From positions 1-12,536 of the forward strand of contig JANWJI010000088.1 in the NCBI GenBank assembly GCA_025449515.1: a stretch of 12,536 bases of DNA. The letters run 5' to 3'. This document shows positions 1 through 6,113 of this stretch, piece by piece (within the stretch, counting starts at the first letter, position 1; the number at the start of each line of letters is the position of its first letter). Position numbers and translations under genes: made by a program. The stretch comes from Nitrososphaeraceae archaeon. GTDB taxonomy: Archaea > Thermoproteota > Nitrososphaeria > Nitrososphaerales > Nitrososphaeraceae. Below the pieces are notes generated by a model. It searched no databases, was not told where the DNA came from, and was given only the letters and a program-made list of their open reading frames with translations.

Positions 1-141
1 ACGACCTACATTTACGTCTTGTCCAGAAATAATATAGTCGACATACTTGTAAAACTCACGATACCAATAAGAGATACAGTTGCGCCATCTGGAGTGAAAA
101 TAGATTTATCTATGAAAGTAGAAATTAAACCTAAAACCTAA
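1..141 (+). CDS. C-terminal end of an unidentified protein (partial)
   Basis: The first frame is open from the window edge for 46 codons and ends at TAA (139-141); the other two forward frames stop within the first 40 bases. The peptide alternates hydrophobic and polar residues, contains the stretch RDTVAPSGVKIDLSMKVEIK and ends in KPKT, which reads like the last strands of a beta-rich domain. The start lies outside the window and I do not recognise the family. A frame this short could be open by chance, so the call rests on its protein-like composition. Confidence 0.4.
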   Translation, partial: TTYIYVLSRNNIVDILVKLTIPIRDTVAPSGVKIDLSMKVEIKPKT

Positions 142-217
142 CGAAAGTTAACCTTCGAAATATCAATATGGTCTTTCTAGTCAGTAAGATCAACTTCTGG
201 CGACGTTGAAAACAGTC

Positions 218-367
218 ATGCTATTATCAGACAGATTTGACAATTCCTTGATAGATCTGCCCTCATGTGAAGTGAAACATGGAACTTATGAACCAGAGCG
301 GAGTCCTGATTACGAATTAATTGACAGACTCACAGGTCTGGTACGACTATTTGAAATCTTGATCTAG
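218..367 (+). CDS. Possible small hypothetical protein (49 aa)
   Basis: An ATG-started frame of 49 codons ends 13 bases before the glycosylase gene. The product is acidic and mixed in composition (for example PSCEVKHGTYEPERSPDYEL), with an amphipathic leucine-rich end, RLTGLVRLFEILI. It has no signal peptide or recognised domain. I see no clear TATA box at the right distance. If real, it may share a transcript with the glycosylase. It could equally be a chance frame in leader DNA. Confidence 0.3.
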   Translation: MLLSDRFDNSLIDLPSCEVKHGTYEPERSPDYELIDRLTGLVRLFEILI

Positions 368-380
368 AAACACAATAATT

Positions 381-1025
381 ATGCAGCAAGAAACTCCTGA
401 TTATTCATATTTGAATACAGACTACATCGACCATCTTTGTAATTCAGATGATCGCCTGGCTAAAATTATCGCTGCGATTGGATCATATTCTATAAAGAAA
501 AAAAATAATTCATTACAGGCGTTGATAGAAGCAATAATCTATCAGCAACTAAATGGACGTGCTGCTAACACCATTTGCAGCAGGTTCTATGCGTATTACG
601 AAAATTTGATCCCAACACCACAACAAATCATTTTAAGCCCAGACATTGAATTAAGAACTCAAGTAGGTCTATCAAGAATGAAAATAATATACCTAAAGGA
701 TCTTGCAACACATATCGCAGACAATAGGTTGAACTTATTTGACCTACCTGGAATGAAAGATGAAGAGATAATTAGTCAGTTAACAAGAGTAAAAGGTATA
801 GGAAGATGGACAGCAGAAATGTATTTGATATTCTTTCTCGGTAGGGAAGACGTATTACCAGTCACTGATCTAGGATTGAGAAATGCTATGAGAAGAACAT
901 ACTCGTTAGATGAACTTCCTATCCCTAACACTATGATTCAGATAGCTACTCCTTGGAGACCGTATAGGAGTATAGCCACGTGGTATATGTGGAAGTCACT
1001 ATCTAATTTCAGCACTATTGGTTGA
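381..1025 (+). CDS. DNA-3-methyladenine glycosylase II-like protein (AlkA family, HhH-GPD)
   Basis: Base-excision repair enzyme that removes alkylated purines from DNA by hydrolysing the N-glycosidic bond. The 214-residue protein has the single-domain layout of short prokaryotic AlkA-type enzymes. A conserved QQLNGRAA segment lies at residues 55-62, the helix-hairpin-helix with VKGIGRWTA at 137-145, and the catalytic aspartate of the HhH-GPD signature at D163 (VTDLGL). The conserved end motif PWRPYRS follows at 191-197, with WYMW shortly after. There is no cysteine cluster after the GPD region, which argues against an endonuclease III/MutY-type Fe-S member. The start ATG is preceded 25-33 bases upstream by a weak A/T-rich box (348-356), which would give a leaderless mRNA. 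Alternatively it is co-transcribed with the small frame ending 13 bases upstream. The exact base preference cannot be told from sequence. Confidence 0.9.
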   Translation: MQQETPDYSYLNTDYIDHLCNSDDRLAKIIAAIGSYSIKKKNNSLQALIEAIIYQQLNGRAANTICSRFYAYYENLIPTPQQIILSPDIELRTQVGLSRMKIIYLKDLATHIADNRLNLFDLPGMKDEEIISQLTRVKGIGRWTAEMYLIFFLGREDVLPVTDLGLRNAMRRTYSLDELPIPNTMIQIATPWRPYRSIATWYMWKSLSNFSTIG

Positions 1026-1423
1026 CGTTATTTGACATAACAATATGGTCAATTTCTAAGTATAGCCGAGCATATACGGGTTGAAATATTCTCAGGAAAT
1101 TGATTTGAAAGACTATTCCTTTCAGAATTTTATTGTGTGAACGCGAGTGGTGCAATTAGTAGTTTCAGATGCTGAAATATATTGACAATAAGATCTTGAT
1201 CTCCTCTTTTATTTCTTTATTGCACAAAAAGTATAAAAATTATGATCATCTTGTGCTGAACTAAATTTAGATGCAAAAAATCATGTACGCAAGAAGGATA
1301 CAGTGTCGCTCCCTTATGTATTGAGGACGTCTAATATATTGCAAGGCCTGATGTAATATAATAAAATCAAGTTTTGTATTAGTAATGTGAAGTAATTATA
1401 TCTTTATGCTAAATCTAGAAAGG
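1026..1423. other. Intergenic region, no gene seen
   Basis: About 400 A/T-rich bases between the glycosylase and the Ser/Gly-rich protein. Every frame is interrupted at short intervals, there is no tRNA-like arm, and no repeat apart from the elements annotated at its right edge. It contains short T-rich stretches such as 1205-1224 that could end the upstream transcript. Confidence 0.6.
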
Positions 1424-1460
1424 TTAGTTACCAATGTTAACTAATAAATAAATAGTTAGT
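1424..1460 (+). promoter_or_regulatory. Promoter region of the Ser/Gly-rich protein with a TTAGTTA inverted repeat
   Basis: TTAGTTA at 1424-1430 and TAACTAA at 1438-1444 form a perfect 7-base inverted repeat with a 7-base spacer. A further copy, TAGTTAGT, follows at 1453-1460. Between them AATAAATA (about 1446-1453) is a plausible archaeal TATA box and would start transcription near 1476, about 10 bases before the ATG at 1487. The repeat units next to the box could be regulator sites. This is inferred from spacing only. Confidence 0.35.
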
Positions 1461-1486
1461 ACAATACTGAAGGCACTAGAAAAACA

Positions 1487-1969
1487 ATGAATAGATTAAA
1501 AACAATGTCAGTTGTTGCTGCTATCGCAGTTGCAGCAATACTCCTAGCATCATCGATCACGCTTGCTAGCCCGGCAGTTGCAAAAGGTAGTGGAAGTAAG
1601 AGCAGTGGAAGTAGCGGACGAAGTAGCGGTGGAAGTAGCGGCGGTGGAAGTAGCGGCGGTGGAAGTAGCGGCGGTGGAAGTAGCGGCGGTGGAAGTAGCA
1701 GCAGTAGCGGCTCATCCAAAGCTGGCTATGATAAGTTCCAGAAATGCCTTTCCGATGCCGCTTCAGGTGGTTCTGCAACAAAATCGCAAATAAGGACTTG
1801 CTTTGACTCTACCTACGGAGCGGGCGGCAGTAGTGGTAGCGGCAGTGGCAGTAGTGGTAGCGGCAGTGGCAGTAGTGGTAGCGGCAGTGGCAGTAGTGGT
1901 AGCGGCAGTGGCAGTAGTGGTAGCGGCAGTGGCAGTAGTGGTAGCGGTAGTGGCAGTAGTGGAGCCTAG
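1487..1969 (+). CDS. Secreted serine/glycine-repeat protein
   Basis: A 160-residue exported low-complexity protein. Residues 1-32 form a Sec-type signal peptide: a basic MNRLK start, a hydrophobic core (VVAAIAVAAILLA) and a likely cleavage after AVA near residue 32. A first Ser/Gly region follows, with four exact SSGGG units at 50-69. A compact non-repetitive core at about 78-111 carries the only two cysteines, C87 and C105, which may form a disulfide outside the cell. The tail consists of six SSGSGSG units (115-156) and ends SSGA. There is no C-terminal membrane anchor, so the product is probably released or held in the cell envelope. The function is unknown; a matrix, surface or linker role is a guess. 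It appears monocistronic, with its own TATA-like box upstream and a terminator directly downstream. Frames in other registers across the repeats are artefacts. Confidence 0.8.
   Translation: MNRLKTMSVVAAIAVAAILLASSITLASPAVAKGSGSKSSGSSGRSSGGSSGGGSSGGGSSGGGSSGGGSSSSSGSSKAGYDKFQKCLSDAASGGSATKSQIRTCFDSTYGAGGSSGSGSGSSGSGSGSSGSGSGSSGSGSGSSGSGSGSSGSGSGSSGA
1634..1693 (+). repeat. 15-base tandem repeat, 4 exact copies (SSGGG)
   Basis: The unit AGTAGCGGCGGTGGA occurs four times without a mismatch, preceded at 1622-1633 by a 12-base shortened copy that lacks one GGC. The unit length is a multiple of three, so gain or loss of copies keeps the frame and only changes the length of the Ser/Gly region. Confidence 0.95.
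1829..1954 (+). repeat. 21-base tandem repeat, 6 copies (SSGSGSG)
   Basis: The unit of 21 bases encodes SSGSGSG. Five copies are identical; the sixth (1934-1954) differs at one synonymous position (GGT for GGC), and a partial seventh continues to the stop. Such uniformity at silent positions points to recent duplication or homogenisation. It differs in length and codons from the 15-base array upstream. Confidence 0.95.
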
Positions 1970-1986
1970 TGACGAGGTAATAATAA

Positions 1987-2039
1987 TAGATAGCAAGGAT
2001 TAGAAAACGACAATAATTTTCCTATCTACACCCTTTTTT
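1987..2039 (+). terminator. Stem-loop plus T-run after the Ser/Gly-rich gene
   Basis: TAGATAG (1987-1993) can pair with CTATCTA (2022-2028) across a 28-base loop, and six T residues follow at 2034-2039. It lies about 20 bases after the stop codon. Archaeal termination mainly needs the T-run, so the stem may be incidental. Confidence 0.45.
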
Positions 2040-2159
2040 GATTTTAATATAATACTGATTAACAACACGATTTGAACCCACTTTTCAGTGTAAATAATCA
2101 CTTGTGCTTCGAAGAATTTTTTATTAGAATACCGAGGCTTATACTTATGGGATAAAAGA

Positions 2160-2512
2160 AAGTCATGGCAAACGGATGATTAGGAAATCACTGCCCGGGA
2201 TAAGCAGAGTTAGAGATTCATATTACTGCAGAGGTTGGGAAGGTGGTCAGTAGGAGGCGATATCCTATAGGAATAACCGACAGTTTGCGACATCTAGGCA
2301 ATTTGAAGAATCGAATTCCAATTTACCTAACTCCCTGAGCTGAAGACTATGTTCTATCGTAGAATGATAGAGGAGTGAATCGAGTAGTGGCATTAGGTAA
2401 GTTCACCTCAACAAGATGCGCATCCTGGAGTTCTTAGATGTTGTGTAATATTTCTGTCGCAAATTGCTGACTAGGATGCAGATCTGTCTATATAATTCAT
2501 TGTACATTTTTT
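2160..2512 (+). ncRNA. Candidate structured non-coding RNA, family not assigned
   Basis: This stretch has about 43% G+C against about 25-33% on either side, is purine-rich, and has no convincing protein frame. An A/T-rich box, CTTATACTTA (2138-2147), lies just before it and a T6 run (2507-2512) ends it. Pairings seen by eye are 2320-2329 with 2394-2403 (10 pairs, one G-U), 2330-2334 with 2372-2376, and 2353-2358 with 2366-2371. At the 5' side, 2167-2170 pairs with 2192-2195 around a hairpin of 2177-2181 with 2186-2190. The size of about 350 bases would suit an archaeal RNase P RNA, and GAAAGTCA at 2158 faintly recalls its first conserved region. I could not find the other conserved regions, so I do not assign it. 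Decayed or regulatory DNA is the alternative. Confidence 0.3.
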
Positions 2513-2944
2513 GCCCTTGATTTGTAGAGTCTGCAAATCGGACATGGTACTGTTCATTGACAATATTTTAGAACACGATACTGCATATTAACCAATCCAG
2601 GAAGACCATAATGCCTATAGCTGTTCAGTTTTTTGAGCTCTTTAGACAAGTGTACCTGAAATGATAAATAATATGCCCGATACGGACAGCCAAATTGCCG
2701 AAGGAAATCAATACCAATATTGGTATGTCAGTAATTGCATATCATCAATCTAATAGGAAGTATAGATGCGATCTGTTGCCGATTGTTTGTCCAATTAATT
2801 TAGAAAACCCTCCGGTATTACTAGGCTCCAGACCCATCCATATGTGAAATGAATCTATTATATTCAATAGAGGTGCTAGGTTGATTTGTCACATCTAGTA
2901 CGCAAGGTCAGTTTTAATATAAGATTAGAATTTATTTAAATTCA
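2513..2944. other. Intergenic region, no convincing gene
   Basis: About 430 bases before the DUF202 gene. The longest ATG frame noticed is about 30 codons (from about 2660) and is not protein-like enough to call. The notable structure is the perfect palindrome at 2711-2726, annotated separately. Its right edge is strongly A/T-rich and belongs to the DUF202 promoter. Confidence 0.5.
2711..2726. repeat. Perfect 16-base palindrome
   Basis: ATACCAATATTGGTAT reads the same on both strands with no spacer. It resembles the binding site of a dimeric DNA-binding protein more than an RNA hairpin, because it leaves no loop. It lies about 270 bases before the nearest gene start, far for a promoter-proximal operator, so its role is open. 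Confidence 0.6.
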
Positions 2945-2954
2945 CGTATATAAG
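2931..2954 (+). promoter_or_regulatory. Promoter of the DUF202 gene
   Basis: Two overlapping candidates are seen: TTTATTTAAA (2931-2940) and TATATA (2947-2952). The second would start transcription near 2976, leaving a leader of a few bases before the TTG start at 2983. No Shine-Dalgarno sequence is present, as expected for a very short leader. Confidence 0.5.
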
Positions 2955-2982
2955 TCATGATTACAAAGAAAGATAATTAAAA

Positions 2983-3411
2983 TTGTGTGCGAATAAAGAA
3001 CCTATTGATCGTTCTCAACAACATCTAGCCAATGAGCGCACTTTCCTTTCGTGGCTCAGGACCTCTATTGCACTTATGGGGCTAGGTTTCATTGTTGCTC
3101 GCTTTGGCCAATTTTTGCGAGAATTTGGATTGGATGTAAAAAACAATAATATTAATAATAATGCTGTAGCTGCAGTCAGTCTTTTTGGACATTATCAATC
3201 CTCATTAATAGGCATAAGTATTATAATTTTAGGAATTGTGTTAATACTCTTAGCGCTAAGAAATTATCTAATGACTCGTTATCAAGTTGAGAAAGGGGTC
3301 TATATTCCGAGCAATTTTAATATCTTTGCAGCATCAATAAGCCTCGTAGTCATAGGCATACTCACTATTATTTACCTATTTGTAGTGCTGCCTGCTAATA
3401 ATAATCCATAA
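2983..3411 (+). CDS. DUF202 / YidH-type three-helix membrane protein
   Basis: A 142-residue integral membrane protein of the DUF202 family, whose biochemical role is not established. The family signature is clear at residues 14-27 (HLANERTFLSWLRT) and leads into the first membrane helix (about 23-41). Helices two (about 73-92) and three (about 114-136) follow. An asparagine-rich stretch, KNNNINNN, lies at 53-60 in the first loop, and the C-terminus is polar (NNNP). The start is a TTG: the frame has a TAA nine bases upstream and no ATG before the signature, and a TATA box lies at the right distance. It has no close neighbour on its strand, so it is probably transcribed alone. Confidence 0.85.
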   Translation: MCANKEPIDRSQQHLANERTFLSWLRTSIALMGLGFIVARFGQFLREFGLDVKNNNINNNAVAAVSLFGHYQSSLIGISIIILGIVLILLALRNYLMTRYQVEKGVYIPSNFNIFAASISLVVIGILTIIYLFVVLPANNNP

Positions 3412-3416
3412 ACATC

Positions 3417-3452
3417 CATGCGTGGATCATGCGTGTATTAATCACAATGCGT
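3417..3452 (+). repeat. Short direct repeats CATGCGTG
   Basis: CATGCGTG occurs at 3417-3424 and 3428-3435, offset by 11 bases or about one helical turn, and the core ATGCGT recurs at 3447-3452. The cluster starts right after the DUF202 stop codon and lies about 100 bases before the next gene. It could be a regulator site for that gene or chance. Confidence 0.35.
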
Positions 3453-3503
3453 ATTATCCATTACGGCTAGTATGATAGAAGTGCACCATCTATGTAATAA
3501 AAA

Positions 3504-3512
3504 TTTATATTA
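3504..3512 (+). promoter_or_regulatory. TATA-like box before the 101-aa hypothetical gene
   Basis: TTTATATTA fits the archaeal TATA consensus. It would start transcription near 3534, about 20 bases before the ATG at 3555. There is no Shine-Dalgarno sequence upstream of that ATG. Confidence 0.45.
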
Positions 3513-3554
3513 ATACCTAAGCTAAGTTCAATGTGATTCGATCTGAATTCAAAC

Positions 3555-3860
3555 ATGGCTAATTGGTGCCCTCAATCATCTATACGTTTTGTATTTACAG
3601 TACTGTATTCACAGCCAACCGGTATATTTTCAACAATAAAATTAGCCAAACATGCCATAAGAGTCAGATGGAATAGACTAATCCAGTCTCCAAACTACGT
3701 TAGCTCATTTGATGCTTTAATGAGTATCGAAGAATTAGAACTAGATAATCCTGACTATGAAGCATCAAATGTAATTTATTTTGATTACAGATATGACCAG
3801 GGATTAATTGAACGTAAGAACGCTGAATATTTTAGAAGGAAAATAGAAAAAGCTGAATAG
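3555..3860 (+). CDS. Hypothetical protein (101 aa)
   Basis: I do not recognise the family. The 101-residue product has a basic N-terminal half (residues 28-44, KLAKHAIRVRWNRLIQS) and an acidic middle (about 53-70, rich in Glu and Asp, with EELELDNPDYEAS). A tyrosine-rich stretch, VIYFDYRYDQG, comes next, and the end is a charged helix (ERKNAEYFRRKIEKAE). There is no signal peptide or convincing membrane helix, so it is probably cytosolic. The single cysteine is C5. Composition and a well-placed TATA-like box support a real gene. It is isolated, with more than 140 bases of non-coding DNA on each side. Confidence 0.6.
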   Translation: MANWCPQSSIRFVFTVLYSQPTGIFSTIKLAKHAIRVRWNRLIQSPNYVSSFDALMSIEELELDNPDYEASNVIYFDYRYDQGLIERKNAEYFRRKIEKAE

Positions 3861-4021
3861 TGATAAAATGTACAGAGAATTAGTTTGCTATCCCATGTTA
3901 TGAAAAAAATTTAGCCACTGTCAAGAAGGTATATGAGATGCATTCATGTCATATGTGTCTTAAGGCTTATTGACTCATAATACAAACGTATAGTTCAAGT
4001 TAAAAATAAACGAAATATCAC

Positions 4022-4162
4022 ATGAAGGTGGTTATAGAGAACACATTAGAGCCACAATTAGTTGACAAGATAATATATCATGATGTCAGACTTGTAATTA
4101 TAGCACCGATGATATATGTATTAACTATTAGTGCACATTTCTTCCTATATCTAATCTGCTAG
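4022..4162 (+). CDS. Possible small membrane protein (46 aa)
   Basis: An ATG frame encodes MKVVIENTLEPQLVDKIIY followed by a hydrophobic stretch (about residues 24-45) long enough to cross the membrane once, ending in cysteine. No TATA box sits at the ideal distance; the A/T-rich stretch at about 4000-4010 is too close. It stands alone in a gene-poor region, so it may be chance or a remnant. Confidence 0.25.
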   Translation: MKVVIENTLEPQLVDKIIYHDVRLVIIAPMIYVLTISAHFFLYLIC

Positions 4163-4174
4163 AATAGTGTCAGG

Positions 4175-4275
4175 ATGAAAGATGAATTGACAGCTAAGAT
4201 ATTCGTGGTTCTGTGACGCTATCTACATTTTTCATGGTCGTCTTCATGATAGTTCTTTGCGATCGAAATCGATGA
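4175..4275 (+). pseudogene. Possible frameshifted small one-helix membrane protein
   Basis: ATG at 4175 opens MKDELTAKIFVVL and stops at 4214-4216. The overlapping frame one base back continues with TLSTFFMVVFMIVLCDRNR to a stop at 4273-4275. Joined by a -1 shift, the two pieces would form a plausible 33-residue protein with a charged N-terminus, one membrane helix and a basic end. This suggests a broken small gene, but the pieces are short and the match may be accidental. Confidence 0.2.
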
Positions 4276-4666
4276 TCATATAGTACTACCATGTATCGCG
4301 TCACAAATCTTACCATCTTTCATTTCCGCTTATTTTGAACTGACTATTGTATTCAACGAAGATATCATTAATCAACAATATTTTTAATGACCTTGATAGA
4401 GAATATGACGATATTATGAACAGTACTATTTTTATGCGATCCATAAGACTCATGATTTGATGTTGTTGCTTTGATCCAGACAACAAAATCTTAATTATTG
4501 AACAGCAACGGATCCATATTTCGCGACCCTTGCCACGTAGAGTAAGCTTTTGTTTGTGTTTAATAACCTCAGTATTGAGAATCCAAGATCGAAAATTAAC
4601 ACCGATCGTATGCCATTTATCTGAACTCAACTATAAATTCCACCTGCGAGAGTAGGATTACGTAAT
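4276..4666. other. Gene-poor region
   Basis: No gene is supported here. A minus-strand frame of 106 codons with a TTG start covers 4310-4630, but it lacks a promoter at a suitable distance and has no domain-like composition. Several small GATC/ATCGAT inverted repeats occur around 4260-4280. Confidence 0.5.
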
Positions 4667-4674
4667 CTATAATA
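4667..4674 (+). promoter_or_regulatory. TATA-like box before the PH/GRAM-like gene
   Basis: CTATAATA is centred 27 bases before the ATG at 4698, the spacing expected for a leaderless archaeal transcript starting at or near that codon. Confidence 0.45.
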
Positions 4675-4697
4675 CACGCTTAAATAATATAGTTGTG

Positions 4698-5075
4698 ATG
4701 AGTTCCTCAGAAGCGGATCCTAAGAAGGGAGAGATAAGGGTATTTCAGGAAGATTGTGCAGAAGACAAACTAAAGAATGGAATTCTTACCTTAACTAATC
4801 AAAGAATCATCTTTGAGAAGACAGAAGGTAGGATGGCTACACTGTCAAAGAAGGTTGAAGGAGTCCTTCTGGATCTGGCTCTAGATAAAATATCTTCGGC
4901 TAAATCAGAAGGTTTTATAATCAAAAAAGTTGTGATTACTACAATTGATGGTAAGCCATTCAAATTTGGGGTTTTTAACATCCATAAATGGGTAAAGCTG
5001 ATCGAAGAACAGAAGGAATTATACCTAAAAAGAAATAATGACCCAAATGAGCAGTCAGACCATAGTCATACGTGA
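4698..5075 (+). CDS. Small PH/GRAM-like domain protein
   Basis: A 125-residue soluble protein. Residues about 11-110 have the pattern of bacterial-type PH or GRAM domains: an early NGILTLTNQRIIFE strand pair (28-40), in which a protein gains a 'becomes visible as a ligand sheet' motif, then DKISSAKSEGF (63-73), two further strands (KKVVITT and KPFKFGVF), and a C-terminal helix starting HKWVKLIEEQKELYL. Such domains often bind lipids or proteins at membranes; a specific ligand cannot be told here. The tail (113-125) is polar, with two histidines. GTG at 4695 lies directly before the ATG and could serve as start; I chose the ATG. The gene converges on kae1, with only 12 bases between the two stop codons, so their transcripts probably overlap at the 3' ends. 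Confidence 0.65.
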   Translation: MSSSEADPKKGEIRVFQEDCAEDKLKNGILTLTNQRIIFEKTEGRMATLSKKVEGVLLDLALDKISSAKSEGFIIKKVVITTIDGKPFKFGVFNIHKWVKLIEEQKELYLKRNNDPNEQSDHSHT

Positions 5076-5087
5076 ATATTTTCTCCG

Positions 5088-6107
5088 TTACCTCCAAGCG
5101 ACCTCGACTGTGTCTAATCTCCATGATTGTTGAATAGCTGCTTTCTCTACCTCAATTCTATTCCCAGTTGAAAGGTGGTCAATTGCACCAGTCCAGGCAA
5201 TCTGAGCACCATTGTCTCCAGCGTAATGAATAGGACAGATGAATAAACTGCTTGATAATCTCTTACAAGCGCCCCGTAGCATCTGTCCGAGTCTTTTATT
5301 GGCAGCTACTCCTCCCACAATCAAAACCTCATTTTTGTTACTAAATGAAAGCGCTCTTTCTACAGCCTCTGTTAGGATTGCAAACGAAGTCTCCTGCAAC
5401 GAGTAACATACATCAGCCAAGGGGGTATCCTTTTCATTTCCACGCTCTATGGCTGCAGTAAGTAATCCAGAGAGTGAAACGTCGTTTCCCTTTATAATGT
5501 AGGGTAAGGGGAGGTACCGCATTGAAGACTCGTCTGCAAGCTGCTCTATCACTGAACCACACGGTGAGGCAAATCCCATTGCTCTACCGAATTGGTCTAG
5601 TAACTGTCCGATAGTAATATCAAGTGTCTCACCAAACACTCTCCATTTTTTGTTATTAAATCCAAGGATCATAGTGTGTCCTCCTGAGACGAGTAGGACC
5701 AACGGATCTAACGAATTGGTTAGCATTAGACCCAGTTCTATATGACCTAGGGCGTGATTCACAGGAACAAGCGGTTTATGATGGAAGGCTGCCAGCGTAC
5801 GCGCAAGAACTGCGCCAACCCTGAGACATGGTCCCAAACCTGGTCCTGCGGAATATGCAATTATATCTAAATCAGCAGCCTTGATTCCAGAATCATTGAG
5901 CGATTTTTTTACTATGTACGGGGCTTTCTCGCAATGATGTCGAGAGGCTTCGCGAGGATGGATTCCAGATCCAGTTGGAGCTTTGTAAACCGCACGGACG
6001 TCAGATAGGATCTTACCTCTATGGTCCGACTCTAATTTTTCTGGGTAGACTTGAATCACAGAACATCCGATTGTGTGAGCTGTGCTTTCTATACCGAGCG
6101 AATACAT
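5088..6107 (-). CDS. kae1: KEOPS complex subunit Kae1 (tRNA t6A37 threonylcarbamoyltransferase)
   Basis: Catalytic subunit of KEOPS. It transfers the threonylcarbamoyl group from threonylcarbamoyl-AMP to A37 of ANN-decoding tRNAs in the cytosol, working with Bud32, Pcc1 and Cgi121. The ASKHA-fold protein has 339 residues, the usual length without a fused Bud32 kinase. It shows LGIESTAHT at 4-12, GIHPREASRHH at 48-58, and the metal-binding histidines H118 and H122 (VNHALGH). Also present are the nucleotide-binding SGGHT (141-145) and GGVAAN (265-270), D298 in GDNGAQIAW, and the typical WR C-terminus. At 182-185 it has PCGS where many relatives have PGGP. The ATG lies six bases after the stop of the GTPase gene and has an ideal Shine-Dalgarno sequence. 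The two genes form an operon. Confidence 0.95.
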   Translation of the reverse strand: MYSLGIESTAHTIGCSVIQVYPEKLESDHRGKILSDVRAVYKAPTGSGIHPREASRHHCEKAPYIVKKSLNDSGIKAADLDIIAYSAGPGLGPCLRVGAVLARTLAAFHHKPLVPVNHALGHIELGLMLTNSLDPLVLLVSGGHTMILGFNNKKWRVFGETLDITIGQLLDQFGRAMGFASPCGSVIEQLADESSMRYLPLPYIIKGNDVSLSGLLTAAIERGNEKDTPLADVCYSLQETSFAILTEAVERALSFSNKNEVLIVGGVAANKRLGQMLRGACKRLSSSLFICPIHYAGDNGAQIAWTGAIDHLSTGNRIEVEKAAIQQSWRLDTVEVAWR

Positions 6108-6113
6108 AGTACG

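Noticed and set aside
1456..2003. Further frames within the Ser/Gly repeats, giving Pro/Leu-, Val/Ala- or Tyr/His/Arg-rich repeat peptides
   Set aside because: They are shadows of the periodic DNA; only the frame with a signal peptide and a two-cysteine core makes biological sense.
2070..2090. GATTTGAACCC, reverse complement of a tRNA T-loop consensus
   Set aside because: The flanking bases do not form a T stem or acceptor stem, and no anticodon arm can be drawn on the minus strand.
2158..2165. GAAAGTCA as the first conserved region of RNase P RNA
   Set aside because: The remaining conserved regions of that RNA were not found, so only an unassigned RNA candidate is reported.
4310..4630. Minus-strand open frame of 106 codons
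   Set aside because: It needs a TTG start, has no TATA box at a useful distance, no domain-like pattern and an irregular composition. In A/T-rich non-coding DNA such a frame is not surprising.
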